Part shown: in pieces, positions 34,665 to 46,819 of the stretch | How the letters are laid out: the number at the start of each line of letters is the position of its first letter | Position numbering within the stretch: position 1 is the stretch's first letter | Assembly (NCBI GenBank): GCA_003260075.1 | Contig: QLIY01000191.1 | Span: 13,440-77,439 of the forward strand | From: Phallusia mammillata | Lineage: Eukaryota; Chordata; Ascidiacea; Phlebobranchia; Ascidiidae | Direction: 5' to 3' | DNA: 64,000 nt | Position numbers and translations under genes: made by a program | Notes under the pieces: generated by a model | Databases searched by the model: none | What the model was told of the DNA's origin: nothing | What the model saw: only the letters and a program-made list of their open reading frames with translations

Positions 34665-35225
34665 ATAAAAGTTTTTGTTTTCATTTTCACCAAGATAGAA
34701 ATGTTACCCTTTTGCCGGTAGGAGAGGCACTTGAGTGAAATGGCGCATATTCCTCCAAGGTAGAGCTACTAACACCATAACGCAAATGTCGATTGGTTAT
34801 ATCTCCACCAATACTCACGGTTAGGGCTATTAGGGTCGGGGTAAGGTAGTAGCATTTAAAATTCAACAAAACAAACCCAAAAAATGAGTTACTAATGTAA
34901 AAATTGTAAAAACTTATTTCCCAACCCAACCCAATTATAGCCGCTAAATAAAAAAGTCAGCTCTTTACGCCCCCTTGTGAAAGCGAATCTCCCGAGGTTG
35001 TCATTTGCGTTGTGGTGTTAGGAGCTCTACCTTCCTTCAAGCATCGCGCCTGTGGGAAACTTCCGCCTCCGCGGGTAATGAGAAAATGCCTCAAGGCACA
35101 TGCTAGCTTTGTTGGGGCACTCGGTTTTACAGCAGTTTGTGAGACAGTCCTGCGTTTTAGCTACCTGCTCTGTTGTGTGGACAAAAATGTTTTTGGCATC
35201 TACTTTGCTGTAGTATCAGTTTAAA
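34665..35225. repeat. Tetraspan 3' unit after T2
   Basis: Same ordered landmarks as at 28990: AAATAAAAGTTTTTG, CCGGTAGGAGAGGC, GCGCCTGTGGGAAAC, AAAATGCCTCAAGGCACATG, AGCAGTTTGTGAGACAG and TGTAGTATCAG. Interrupted around 34740-35010 by unrelated sequence whose ends are inverted (TAGAGCTACTAACACCATAACGCAAATG and its complement near 35005), probably an inserted MITE. Confidence 0.6.
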
Positions 35226-35679
35226 CACATATATCAATCGAACAGTGCAATCATGATTATAACTGGCTGCGTTAGCGAGAAGCGCTGTGAGATGAAGGTG
35301 GTTTACCAAAGAGCTTTGTGCAGTCAAGCACCTATCTTGTCACCGCCCTTAAACCAGGATCGTGGAAATAAAAAAGCATATGTTGGTGAGAGACATGTTC
35401 TGGGCCCTAACAAAAATGCCGTAATGATCAACTACACCAACACTTTTAACTTTTAACGAAACAGTAAAAGTGTTAATTGTCCATTTCGGTTCTGAAAGTT
35501 ATGGGCCCTTGTTGCACCCCTACTTGTGGGCCATACTGGTCCCAAAATCATATTATTATATGTTACTTGTTTTAAACTTTAAATTACGTTCAGATTTTTT
35601 CACGTTTGTTTGTAAAATTCGACGTTGCGGTAAAGACAATGGCAGTTGTGTAAGCAAGAAAAGGGGCAAAGGTGGGAAC

Positions 35680-35930
35680 CGGAGGAGGCGCGTGAGAGAA
35701 AAAAAGAACAGGGGAAAGAGTACCAGCGTCTGGAGGAGCTCCGACAACAGGAGGCAGAAAGCCAGGCAACAAGCTGAGAAACAGTGGGAGCAACTGCAGG
35801 CTTTGGAAGAGAGGAGATCCAAGGAATCAAAAGAAGCTCGTGAGGTGATGGGGAAGCAACTGAAAACGATGAGAGAAACTATGGGACAACAGGGAAGAAT
35901 CTTGGAGGTTTGGTTTGTATTTTGATTTTT
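35680..35930 (+). pseudogene. Fragment of the GTPase coiled-coil tail
   Basis: Encodes KSKEAREVMGKQLKTMRETM-like sequence after ARQQAEKQWEQLQALEERRS, matching gene B residues from about 46385 to 46615, including the VCFVF-type read-through past the donor. Relative to gene B it carries frame breaks in its first third. No promoter, GTPase exons or terminal exon are adjacent. A truncated duplicate of a B-like gene. Confidence 0.75.
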
Positions 35931-37469
35931 AGGTTTTTGTTTCATCTACTTTTCTTATTATATACATTTGTAAGACAATAAATATCATGAGTTTAGGATT
36001 GACTTGGGTTACACTGCCATTGTACTTAGTCTTTGCCTCATTTTAAAAAGATTATACTTTAACTGCATTATTTCAAGCAAACAAAAATGGATGGGTTTGT
36101 CACATGTGAAATTGGGTACATTAAAGATTTTATACAAAAAAATCATTTTTTTTGGTTGGACCCAACGTGTTACTGTAAACAAACATTACAAATTTGTGCT
36201 ATTTTTAAAACGGCTCTACGCCATGATGTATACAATATGGTACGGAATATAGTCAAGTCGGCTCGATCTATTCCGTCCTCGTTCGGACTTCGATTTGTAC
36301 TTAATTTAGTAATTATTTCCCAGGGTCCGAAGTTTCATCTTTCGTTTGTTGATAAGTATTGGAATCAACATGCTTCTCCTAACCGGTGCTTACAAATCTT
36401 ATAAAAAGAGGGGAGACGTTGGATTCCAATACTCCCGGTTTGGGTCTGCTGTACAGGTAGGCGTGTCACATGATTAATGTTATGATTACTTTTGCCAATT
36501 TCAATGGTTATTAACGTCCCTAAGAGAAACCGCTTGTTTGTGTGTGGGCGAACAAATTGTGTGAAACATGCTGTATTGTTTGTACAGCCGTCGTTATCTG
36601 ATTGATATTAAGTGTCAGCTTAGGTGTTATAGGTTGATTTCCTCTGTGTTAAAAGCGGAAAGTAACCAGCAGCAACTCACCCAAATTTGCATGACGTTAG
36701 CTAAATCACGCTCAGTCTATACAAAGAACCACTCTATGTGTATCTTTAAAGGTGTCAGGCAATTTAAAATGACCTTGATTGTCTTAAACATTGTATTCGA
36801 GATCAACGTTGATTGCAAACCTGTTTTTATGCCTACACACCCATTCGCAGCTAATTTATAAATCTGACATAATTTGTGCAATGAAAAAAATCTGCCTCTA
36901 TTGGCATTTATTGTTTTCTCATCTGCTTTGGAAGTGTTCAGAAACTGTTATCTTTTATTGCAGCTTGACATAAGTCTCTGCAAGGGAATAGAAATAAAAA
37001 ACTCCGCTGTGGTGAAAAGGGGCGTACGGGTCCAAAATCGGTTTACAGTGGACCTATTATTGTTTTGTTGATGTGCTTTTCGATGCACCTAATTATTCCC
37101 ACCATTCAAAGCACCTAATTACTTTCCCACAGAAATTCAACGCCGGAGCAAAAGAGCGTAGCGAGAGGCGTTTGGCCTCTCAGCATTGCTGGTGTGGTCT
37201 ACTGTTTTTTTTTTCTGTTTTAAGAGGTTTGAGCTTTTTTGTTGAGTTGAGTGATCTACATGTAATTTCGACAGTGTAAATTATTTGACAATATATAGTA
37301 AGGGTTGTGTATAAAGACGTAAAAGTAGTGGAGTGAATAGACAATTAAGTTGTAGCCTTATAGCTACATCAATAGGAAGGTGTCCAATAATTAATTTTTA
37401 AGGTACTAATACTTGATGTATTATTGACAAGCTGCCACATTTCACATTTGTGACTGGCAACGCACTATT
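35931..37469. other. Spacer upstream of gene A, no gene seen
   Basis: AT-rich. A hairpin pair AAGTATTGGAATCAAC (36354) and GTTGGATTCCAATACT (36419) encloses about 50 bases. Homology to the B-D promoter modules is not evident. No coding support. Confidence 0.35.
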
Positions 37470-40400
37470 ATGACAGGTATATTTTAGCACTTATCAACAT
37501 CCAATTTTGTAAATGCTGCAAATTTTGTCAATGTTTTCGACTACCTTTACAGCACATATGTTGCTATGTTACAATTTCGCGAGCTGTCCTTTTTAAAAGT
37601 ACACAATTTAACAAGAAAACGTTAACGTTTAGTAAAAAATGAAGAAACCAACTTTCCTGGTGTTGATGCGATTGTTGAAGCAAAATAATTAAATGAATTA
37701 ACTATTATTTAGACAAATACAACTCCGTCCAAATTCTTATCAAAGGCGCTAATGACTCATTCGAACTTAATAAAGCTGCTTTGAAAGAGGCGTTAAAGGA
37801 TGCATGGGGATATCCTGTCTCATTCATATCCATCTGTGGTGACAAGAGAATGGGAAAATCACACATTCTCAACTTATTTTTTAGTTACCTTATAGAGGTG
37901 AGTTTATTGAGTTTTTCTATTATATGAAAGGCATTTATGGCTAAAATGTAAATTCTAGTCCGAAAGAAGACGACGGTTTTAAAGATCATTTAAAACTATA
38001 ATATATCTGTTAATTTGTAAACGTTCCTGAAATTGGAGTCCAAACCCCCCTCACAGATTTTCTGAGCTTACCACAAAGGGCTTGCAGCGCTGTGAGTTTA
38101 ACCATTTGATGCTATGTTGAGTGTCATTCAGACTATTGAAATGGATCTGATAAACACACGGATTACGTTACGCACGGATTTCGGTATTTTTACGACCTAA
38201 ACATCCCCGTACAGTGTACGGGGGTTTATTTTCTGCTAAGTAAATCACACCATTCTATCACACCAGCTTTATTAAACCACGAATTGTTAAATGACTTTAC
38301 ACGACTAACAAGCAAACAATGCGTTGAAAAGAGAACCAACAGTTCTCAATGCGGATTTTTCTCGTCACTCATGAGATCAGCTTTTCACGAAATGATGCAT
38401 GTACAAGCTGTCTTCGAGTCAAAAGGAGGGGCACGAAGAAACACAGAAGGAATTTGGATTCTTGACAAACCAATTATGGTTGATACTTCGGAAGGCAAGG
38501 TTAATAGTTTCTTATTGCACTTAGGTAAAAATGCAATTAAAAGTAAGGGGCGTATGCTTACACATTGTCTTACCTTTTGTCTGTCCAAATTTGTCTAAAC
38601 AACAAATAAACTTATATTTTTAAAGAGCACATTGCATTTACCTTTGGTAATGCTTTAGTCACAAGATTTTAAAATATTTTAACAGTTCCTGTGACCATCC
38701 TAATGTTTGAGCAGGTCGGTGTCTACTTGATGGACACACAAGGAATGTTTAGCAGTCAAACCACTATGAAAGAATGTTCCCAGATATTTGCCATTGCCAC
38801 GCTTATGAGCTCACATCTAATCTTTAACGTTATGAGACAAATACAAGCAAAGGATCTCGAAAATGTAGACGTAAGTTCATAAATATAAAAATGAGGCTTT
38901 ACCAGACACGGAAACTTTTTTAGCGTAGGCAACAATAAGTCAATATGTCTTTAGTCAATACTTCGTTAACAGTCGCAAAAGAGAAACAGTTTGTAAAATG
39001 TCTGCGCAGTGCTTGCTGTACTCATGTCTTGGTCGATAGATGACCTGAAAAGAATCTTATTTGTTTTGTAGTTTTGGACACAGTACGCGAAGGACTTAAA
39101 CCTGCAATCAGACGATCAAACTTTTCAGGTACAATCTACCAGTTTCAATTTTGTGTTTGTTTAACGTTAACAGTTATTTATTGATTTACGTTGCTCTAAA
39201 TCCATTGCATGTAAAAAAATTAGAATTTGCTCTTTCTCATCCGGGACTTTGACTGTTGCGATTATGGTTTCGGAATCCAAGCAGGGGAACGCTATCTTCA
39301 GGAGGAGTTTAAGGAGTCTGACGACAAAACGACAATAGTGAACGAAAATATCAGAAACATAAGAAACGTGTTTTCGAGTGTTAAAGCATTTGCAACCCCC
39401 CCCCCGGACACACAAGGAATGTTTAGCAGTCAAACCACTATGAAAGAATGTTCGACGATATTCGCTTTTGCCACGCTTATGAGCTCACACCTAATCTTTA
39501 ATCTGATGGGGCAAATACAAGCAAAGGATCTCGAAAATCTAGACGTAAGTTCATAAATATAAAAATGAGGCTTTACCAGGCATATTGACCTATTGTTGCC
39601 TACGCTAAAACGGAAACTTTGATACAACTTTCGTTAACAGTCGCAAAAGAGAAAACAGTTTGTAAAATATATACGCAGTGCTTGCTGTACTCATGTCTTG
39701 GTCGGTAGATGACCTAAAATAAAAATCTTATTTCCCCCCCCCCCCGGCCCGAGCCAGGCTCGAACCAGGCTCGAATCAGGCCCGAGCCCGGCCCGAACCC
39801 GAATCTTTTATGAGAAGCCCGTTTAGGCCCGAAAGTTTGATTGCCAGGCGTATACATTGAAGCCTTAGAAAAGGCTGAGAAAACATACAATTGTTCTTTA
39901 ATAAGGCTTTTTAGGGCCGTTTGACATTAGATCAGGTCAAGCGACTGGCTACTTAGCTGATAGAGAAATTAAAGTCATGCCCGAATCAACCTTGATTTTT
40001 CAGTTGGAGGGTATTTTGTACGACAAGTCAAAGGCCTGTTTGAGTATCTTCTGGAAAGCATAAGTCCCCTGACTATAAACGGAAATCCGATGAGCGGGGA
40101 GCGACTGTACGACTACGTGTTGAAATGCAGCGCAAATCTGCTGAGCGACAAAGTACCAGAATTATTTCCTTTAAGTGAGGTAAATTACAGGTTGCAGTGT
40201 TTGTAGATAGGTTCGCACAAGTGAAGCACTAAATATACAGCATAAAAAATGTTATTGACAACAGGCGATTCCAGTAAAAAACAACCGGTTTTGTGTTATA
40301 TTCTGCAGCCGGTTTTTAAATTCCATCTTGACAAGCTTGTGAAACAGGAAAGAGCCAAATACAAGAAAATTATAAAGAAGGTAAGAACTATATATCGAAA

Positions 40401-41240
40401 GTCATTTACATGTTTGAGTAACTTTAAGCAATTTTTTCAATCTTATACTGCAGGCTATACCTTAGTGAAGTTCAACACTTCCTGTGTGATAATAATTCTC
40501 TTATGAACCAAACAAAACTCGTTATACTCTCTTTTCTGCATAATTGACAGGCGATGGACACCAATGAATGCTCGGTTTCTGATCTTTACAAATATCACAA
40601 TGATCAACTCCTTGAGGCACTGGGAAGATTTGACAAAGTTGTAAAGTTGAGTGATAATTTGATCTTGGACTACAGGCGTAGGCTGGAGTCTGACATTGCC
40701 GACACTTATGAAGTTCTTTCTTCTTACTTTACCCAGAAGTTGGAGCAGAAAGACTCCGAGAGCAGGCGAGAAGAAGAGGCAAAGATTGCAAAAATGAGGG
40801 AGGGCCAACTGAGTGAGATGATAAAGAGGCAGGAAGAAAAGATAAGAGAAACGGCTACAAAACACGCCAGGGATGCAGAGGAGATGAAGAAGCGCCTTGA
40901 AGAACAGGAGAAGCGCTTCCAGGAGGCAGAAGAAACAAGAAAAAAGGAAGTGGAGGAAGCAAGCAGGCTGCTTGAAGAAAATCAGAGGCTGCACAAAGAG
41001 GCGGAAATTTTCAGAAAAATGGAGGCTGCCGAGGCAAAAGCTAGATATGAGGAGCAAAAGCAACTGATGCAAAGGATGGCGGATGACAACTTAAAACAGG
41101 CGCGGGAGGCAAGGAATAACTTCCAGAAGATGAAGGAGCGCTTTAAGGAAGAAGAAGAACTGCTAAAATCTGACCCTAAAAACACGTGTCCAAAATCAAG
41201 CAACAATCAGGAAATGACAAAGCAATGCAGTAGAAAATAG
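37470..41240 (+). pseudogene. A: atlastin-like coiled-coil GTPase, partly decayed
   Basis: Exons: 37470-37476 (ATGACAG), 37713-37897, about 38371-38499, 38715-38870, 39072-39128, 39224 to about 39395, 40004-40179, 40309-40380 and 40551-41240. The P-loop is GDKRMGKS, G2 lies in RNTEGIWILDKP, G3 is DTQG and the RD motif is LLFLIRD. Decay signs: the first half of exon 3 does not align with genes C and D. Exon 6 stops at a C10 tract (39396-39405), after which exon 4 is repeated in part (39406-39544). The coiled coil leaves the family frame after KERFKEEEELLK and stops at 41240, so it lacks about a third of the tail and any CaaX exon. Parts of this may be assembly error, but the tail change is not at a C tract. 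Confidence 0.65.
38732..39745. repeat. Gene A exon 4 and following intron duplicated across C tracts
   Basis: GGACACACAAGGAATGTTTA at 38732 recurs at 39406. The copies run in parallel through the donor to about 39060 and 39733. Tracts are 39396-39405 (C10) and 39734-39745 (C12). Within the duplicated intron, 26 bases are inverted in one copy. Confidence 0.7.
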
Positions 41241-41825
41241 ACATTTCTCTTGTCCTGAAAGGTTTCTGAACTGGAATTAAAGTTTTGGTGATTCGTTTAT
41301 GTATTATGGGTCTGTGTTTACAATTTAACTTTGGATTATAAAATGCACTTTGCCAAAAATGCGCAGTAATGATATCAAAAATAAATTTGTTACAAAAAAT
41401 TAAGATTTTATTAATGCTTTTTGTGGTTTTTGTTGTGTAGTTTTTGTTGTGTACTGAATGTAAAATGTAACCTAGTAAACAAGTGCGAATACCGTTTCAC
41501 GACAAATGAAAGAATTGTGTGTTTTGTAAAACTTAAGTTTTATTAGAAAATTACACATGCTTTTGGTGCCCAGACATTGCAAATTAATCCAATATATTTG
41601 AAAAAACTATCTGTTTTTTTAATTGCGTTTTTAAAATCAACATTTAAACATCTTGCTCTTAGAGGTATTGCTGTGTTTTGCAAAACTGACTATATTTATA
41701 TGGTCTTCCTTTGTAAATATAACTGGGAAGTTTATGTATGCTTCTCGATGTTTTAGATTTATGTTGATTTTTGTTGGCACATTACCTAAATGAAAGTTCC
41801 TGATCTTGGTTATAACCTAACTAAA

Positions 41826-42110
41826 ATAAAAACTTTTACCGGTAGGTGGTGTGCGTGAGCAAAATAATGCCACGATCCACGTCTCGCGCCTGTGGAAAGC
41901 TTCATGCGCCTGGCGCACGCTTTGGTCGGCAATCGACAACTCTACGTCTGCTGGTAATGAGAAAATATCTCGAGGCACGTCCTGGCCATGCTGAAGAGCA
42001 AGGTTTCGCAGCAGTGTATGTAGTTAGTTCCGCTTTTAAATCCATCGAAAATTGCAGCCTGGAAAGAAATGAAATACGTGTTGTGTTAGGTTTATAATAC
42101 TGTAGTATCA
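41826..42110. repeat. 3' unit of the tetraspan type, downstream of GTPase gene A
   Basis: AAATAAAAACTTTTACCGGT, AGGTGGTGTGCGTGAG, AATGCCACGATCCACG, GCGCCTGTGGAAAGC, GGCGCACGCTTTGG, GAGAAAATATCTCGAGGCACG and ACTGTAGTATCAG follow the order found after T1 and T2. It shows that a tetraspan-derived block lies between GTPase genes A and B. Confidence 0.6.
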
Positions 42111-42560
42111 GATTATGAAAAGGTATTACGAAAAAAAGTTAATTCACTTCTCAGAAAACTGTTGTATTTGTTTTAGAGCTTTTAATGATCAACGAATACG
42201 CCGGGTTTATAACTGCTGAATGGCGCAAACTGTAAAGCGCAAAACTGTTATGCTGCATAAAATGGGATTGCACGTATGGTTGTACAAGCTATTTAAATTG
42301 ATCATAAATGATAATGTCAATACGGTATTCTGCATGTAAACATAACGACAATGTTTTTAGCTGGCTGCAGTATTGGTTTAAAACTAATCGCAGTGTTGTC
42401 GTTATCCTGTGTAGCGTTCTAAAAATATCTACATCACGTTATTGCGCAAACATGAAAAAACGCGCTTAAACTATCGTAGGTGCACTTGAAACAACTTTAG
42501 ATATGTTTATTCGAATCGGTCACGAGGATCACGTGACAGCCCTGGCGCAAGCGACAACAG

Positions 42561-42590
42561 TGACGTAATTTTCAGTTCCTCTCTCTCCCA
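42561..42590 (+). promoter_or_regulatory. Putative gene B control module: TGACGTAA plus TTCAGTTCC
   Basis: TGACGTAA (42561-42568) is an ATF/CREB-type site. TTCAGTTCCTCTCTC follows at 42571. The pair recurs upstream of C (48997, 49020) and D (56755, 56776). It lies 340 bases before the ATG, in a GC-richer stretch. Confidence 0.4.
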
Positions 42591-42899
42591 CGCGAGCGAG
42601 TTCTTTCACCCTGCGGTGTTTTACTTGGTGATTTCCCGCAGAGGCGCGCCTTATGTACGATGGTAGAAACTGGGCTCTCAGTTGTCTGTCTTGCAATTCA
42701 ATCTGTATGCAGATATGTTTTTTGTTGTAATTGTATTCAGAGCTGCCTAAAAAGTGCATTTGCTGTATGGTTAGCTTACAATTATACTCGTAGATCTTAA
42801 TTTAGTATATTTTATATTGTGTTTCTGTTATAATCGCCTAATGTATATTGGTTTCAGATTTTTATGAAGTTTTATTAGCATTAAAAACCGCAAGACGCC

Positions 42900-45800
42900 A
42901 TGCCTGGAGGTAAGAATAACCTTTGTAACTAAACGTTATTGTGTTTCTGTTGGTATCAGTATAAAGCATGTTTGCACAAACATCTTAACTGGGTTTACAG
43001 ATCGCCGGTTGTGTGGATTTAAACTTAACCGATTGCAATTGTAAATACCAAATTGTTAACTTGACTGTTGAGTATTTAGAAACGTAAACTGTATGTTTAA
43101 ATAATTGAAAAGGTGGCCATTTCCTAATAACTTTACACCTGTCAAAATCATAGTACACCAGGCCCTTGAAGTCATGATACCACATTGACCACTCCCAACT
43201 TTAAACCTGTATTTATTTTTGGCTTATTTTTATTTCAAGACATTTTTGTTTCAGATAAACGGAGTTCTGTGTCGATTTTATCCAAGGGAAAAGATGATGT
43301 TTTCAAATTGGAAGTACCCGCATTAAAGAAGGTTTTGAAACCAGCTTGGGACAAACCTATCGCTATCATATCAGTATGTGGCGACAAACGGAAGGGAAAG
43401 TCCTTCATTCTCAACATGTTTCTACGCTATTTGGAACAGGTAAGACATCGAACTATGATGGGTGGTACTAAATATCCATTGATACCGCATGTTACCGCAT
43501 GGTATACAACACCGTATTGTGCATGGTTTAAGGCACGTGAGAATGTAAGCACCAACAAAAGTACATGAGCCTAGATTGTAGTGTATTTTTCAATTGCATA
43601 CCCCCACCCCAAAAGCTCCAATTAGCCGAAGTCGATTTCAAAAGTCCGCAAAATTATAATCTTTACGTAAAGTTAGTTTGTGTCCCATTAAAACTGCTTA
43701 CCATGCGGTAGCATGCGGTATCAGGCGGTATTTAGTATCAACGACTGTCACCGGTCGTTTACAAGTTGTGGTTAAGCATTCCGTGTTGGAACCGCCTTTC
43801 TTGACTAACACGTTGTGTGAACTTCGATTTTAATAGCTTTAAACCTTTATACTGGGATCAATAATGACAACTGTTTCTTGCCTAGTACTGAAATCAATGG
43901 TTTGTTTATCGTTTTCACCTGTTGTACAGACTGGAAGTGGCAAGGATCGCTCTACATCCATGAACCCGCTCAAGTGGGTTGGCAGTGAACTTCATCCTGC
44001 GTTCGAGTGGAGAGGAGGAAGTAGAAGGAACACAGAAGGAATCTGGATCTTAGATCGTCCTCTTATGGTGGAGACATCCGAAGGGGAGGTTCGTGTTATT
44101 GTTTCTGTACCAAAGATCAAATGCATGCGTCAGTTACTTTTGCTATCTCTACAGTTTGCCTGCCACAATATGTAACTCAGTAGCCACAAACATCATAAAG
44201 TTGGAGGTTTAAATTCAATAGCAAGCACTTTGTTGTTTATTATATGATAGCTGACAAGCTAAAACTGGTCAAATTATCAGCAAACCGTATGTAACGAACA
44301 GGTCGCCCTGCCCCCCCCCCGGACACACAAGGAATGTTCGACAGTCAAACCTCTAAGAAGGAATGTTCCCAGATTTTTGCTCTTGCGACCCTTATGAGCT
44401 CGCATCTCGTCTTTAACCTCATGAGACAAATACAAGCAAACGATCTTGAGTATCTTGACGTAAGTTAGATATTCAAGACGACACTCTAACTTGAATATAA
44501 AATTGAATAAAATTTCTTTCTACTTTAGTTTTGGACGCAGACAGCCAAATACGTTGAAAGCGGGACATCTGAGGCATTTTTCCAGGTACTCCATGTAAAA
44601 ATATTAAATATTTAGTCGCTTTATTGTAGTTGTTACTAAATGAACTTTAAGCTGGTTAAGCTTTCAGCAGTTAACTCTGCGAAAAAGCACACATCACTCA
44701 TGCAAGAACGCTACAATTACACTATAGTTTGACCGTTTATACCTCAATCAGTATGTGTGCACAATGTCAACAGGTTACACAACATTTTATAACACTGAAT
44801 TCTTTTAAATAAAGTCCCTTATTCAAATAGAATCTTCTTTTCCTTCTACGCGATTTCTCTTTTGCCGATTACGGGTTTGGAATCGAAGCCGGAGAACGAT
44901 ATTTGAACGAGGAATTCACTGAATCGGACGACAAGGATCGTGCAGTAAACGAAAACATACGTAACCTGAAGAACGTCTTCTTCAATGTGTCTGCGTTCGG
45001 AATGCCGGAACCAGAAAGATGTGTTACTGCACGGAAAGAGGAAGACCAACCGATTAACTTGCAAGGTATCTACACTATATACGCCCAACCTCTTGTTGCC
45101 GTTTAAAACTAAAATAAACTGAGAAAGCAAAGGGGTTGTGTCAACGTGAAGGCCAAATATTTAGTCGAACGCATACATTACAGTTAAAGATGACGAGCTT
45201 TATATTGAACGCTGGTTTTAGTTAGCTAGGATTTAAGAATTATCGTGAATGTTATCTTGTAGGTTTTTTTGTTGTAAGACAACTGTTCTAACCATATTTA
45301 CCAATTTTAACTTTTTTGTAGCTGCCGGAAAAGACTTCCTGAAATCGGCAACCGACTTGTTTAAATGTCTACGAAACGACATCAGTCCACTGCAATTGAA
45401 CGGAAATCCGATGAGTGGTGCACAGTTATACGACTACGTAGTAAATTGCAGCAAGAATCTGCTCAGCGACAAAATTCCAGATCCTTACACACTGAGTGAG
45501 GTAAAAATCCTATTTAGTGAAGCTTTTCTCTACTTGAACAAACTCATAACAGATCTGACAGTGGAGTGGAGAAGCAACAGTCTATTTTATGTTGTAAATT
45601 TGTTTCTTTTTTGCAGTCAGTCTCTATGTTTCAACTTCGCAGTCTCGTTGATCGCGAAAAGGATAAATATGAAGCGGATATGGAAAAGGTAACAGATCGG
45701 AGTTTATTAGAGTCTTGGATTTACTATTGTACTTTATGTGTTGATTTTAGATTCTGGAGGATTTCAAAGGCAGCATGATCGACGTCCTTAACCAACACAC

Positions 45801-46819
45801 AAAGCTTTTAAAAGAGGCTCTGGAGCGATATGACACAACTTCCAAATTCGGAAGAGAGGATGTGATCTTGGACTACAGGGGCATGCTGGAGCTTGGGATA
45901 ATGGAGGCCTACGATGTATTTTACTCTTACCAGGAGAAGAAGCTCCAGCTGAAAGACTCCGAGAACAGACGTGAGGAAGAAGCAAAAATTGCTCAAGAAC
46001 GACACGATCAACTCAACGAACTGGTCGGAAGACAAGAGCAGCAGATGAAAGAAGCTGCCGCAAAACATGCAAAGGATGCAGAGGACCTGCGAGAATGCAT
46101 TAAGGAGCAGGAGAGGCGCTTTAAAGAGGTAGAAGAGGCTAGAAAACGGGAAGCTGAAGAGGCAAGGAAAGTACTCGAGGAGCAGCAGAGGATGTTTAAA
46201 GAATCCGAGATCGCCAGAAAGAAGGAAACTGCTGAGGCGACTGCAAGGCTCAACGAGCAGAAGCGCGAAATTCAAAAGATGGCTAACGACCACTCCAAGG
46301 AAGCAGAAGAGGCGCGTAAACGCTTCAAGGAGCAAGAGGAACGGTTTCGCGAACAGGAAGAGCAACGTAAGAGGGATGCAGAGGAGGCGCGTGAGAGAAA
46401 TGAAGAACAGAGGAAAGAGTACCAACGTCTGGAGGAGCTCCGACAACAGGAGGCAGAAGAGGCCAGGCAACAAGCTGAGAAGCAGTGGGAGCAACTGCAA
46501 GCTCTGGAAGAGAAGAGATCCAAGGAATCAAAAGAGGCTCGTGAAGTGATGGAGAAGCAACTGGAAACGATGAGAGAAACTATGGAACGACAGCGAAGAG
46601 AAATGGAGGTTTGTTTTGTGTTTTTCCTGTCGTTTACTTGCACTATGTTTGACTTGCTTTAGGTAAACCACGAAAGCAGCTTTGATTTCCTTTCCGTGGT
46701 TTTAATCATTTTGTCATCGGTATTCAAAGACCTAAAAAGTACTTGTTTTTTAGGAAGAACAGGCAGTCGGAGGTATTGGAAAGATTATCGGTTGGGTCGC
46801 AAACAAATTCCTGAAATAA
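42900..46819 (+). CDS. B: atlastin-like GTPase with coiled-coil tail and C-terminal amphipathic helix
   Basis: Exons: 42900-42909 (ATGCCTGGAG), 43255-43439, 43930-44088, 44302-44459, 44529-44585, 44831-45065, 45322-45500, 45617-45688, 45751-46608 and 46754-46819. P-loop GDKRKGKS, G2 in RNTEGIWILDRP, G3 DTQG, then LLFLLRDFSFADYGFG. In atlastin the RD pair marks G4. A helical middle region with NGNPMSGAQLYDYV and LLSDKIPDPYTLSE parallels the atlastin linker and three-helix bundle. The charged coiled coil is about 240 residues (REEEAK, KEQERRFKEVEEARKREA and similar heptads). The last exon encodes GGIGKIIGWVANKFLK, an amphipathic helix with no CaaX. In exon 4, a C10 tract (44311-44320) stands in place of the codons for Tyr-Leu-Met before DTQG and shifts the frame by two. 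Confidence 0.75.
43463..43740. mobile_element. MITE in gene B intron 2
   Basis: Inverted ends of about 40 bp: TGGTACTAAATATCC... CCGCATGGTA at the left, and TACCATGCGG...TATTTAGTATCA at the right. The GCATGYTACCGCATGG core is shared. Length 278 bp with no coding capacity. Confidence 0.65.

Noticed and set aside
36354..36434. Hairpin AAGTATTGGAATCAAC / GTTGGATTCCAATACT as a small RNA gene
   Set aside because: Single hairpin with a 50-base loop in AT-rich spacer and no second line of evidence. Noted only as an inverted repeat.
45808..46643. Long antisense frames opposite the coiled-coil exons (also 52558-52941 and 61050-61660)
   Set aside because: Leu/Ser/Cys-rich shadows produced by the complement of GAG/AAG-rich coiled-coil codons.
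46754..46819. C-terminal GIGKIIGW peptide resembling amphibian antimicrobial peptides
   Set aside because: It is the last exon of an intracellular GTPase with no signal peptide. The likeness is that of any short amphipathic helix.
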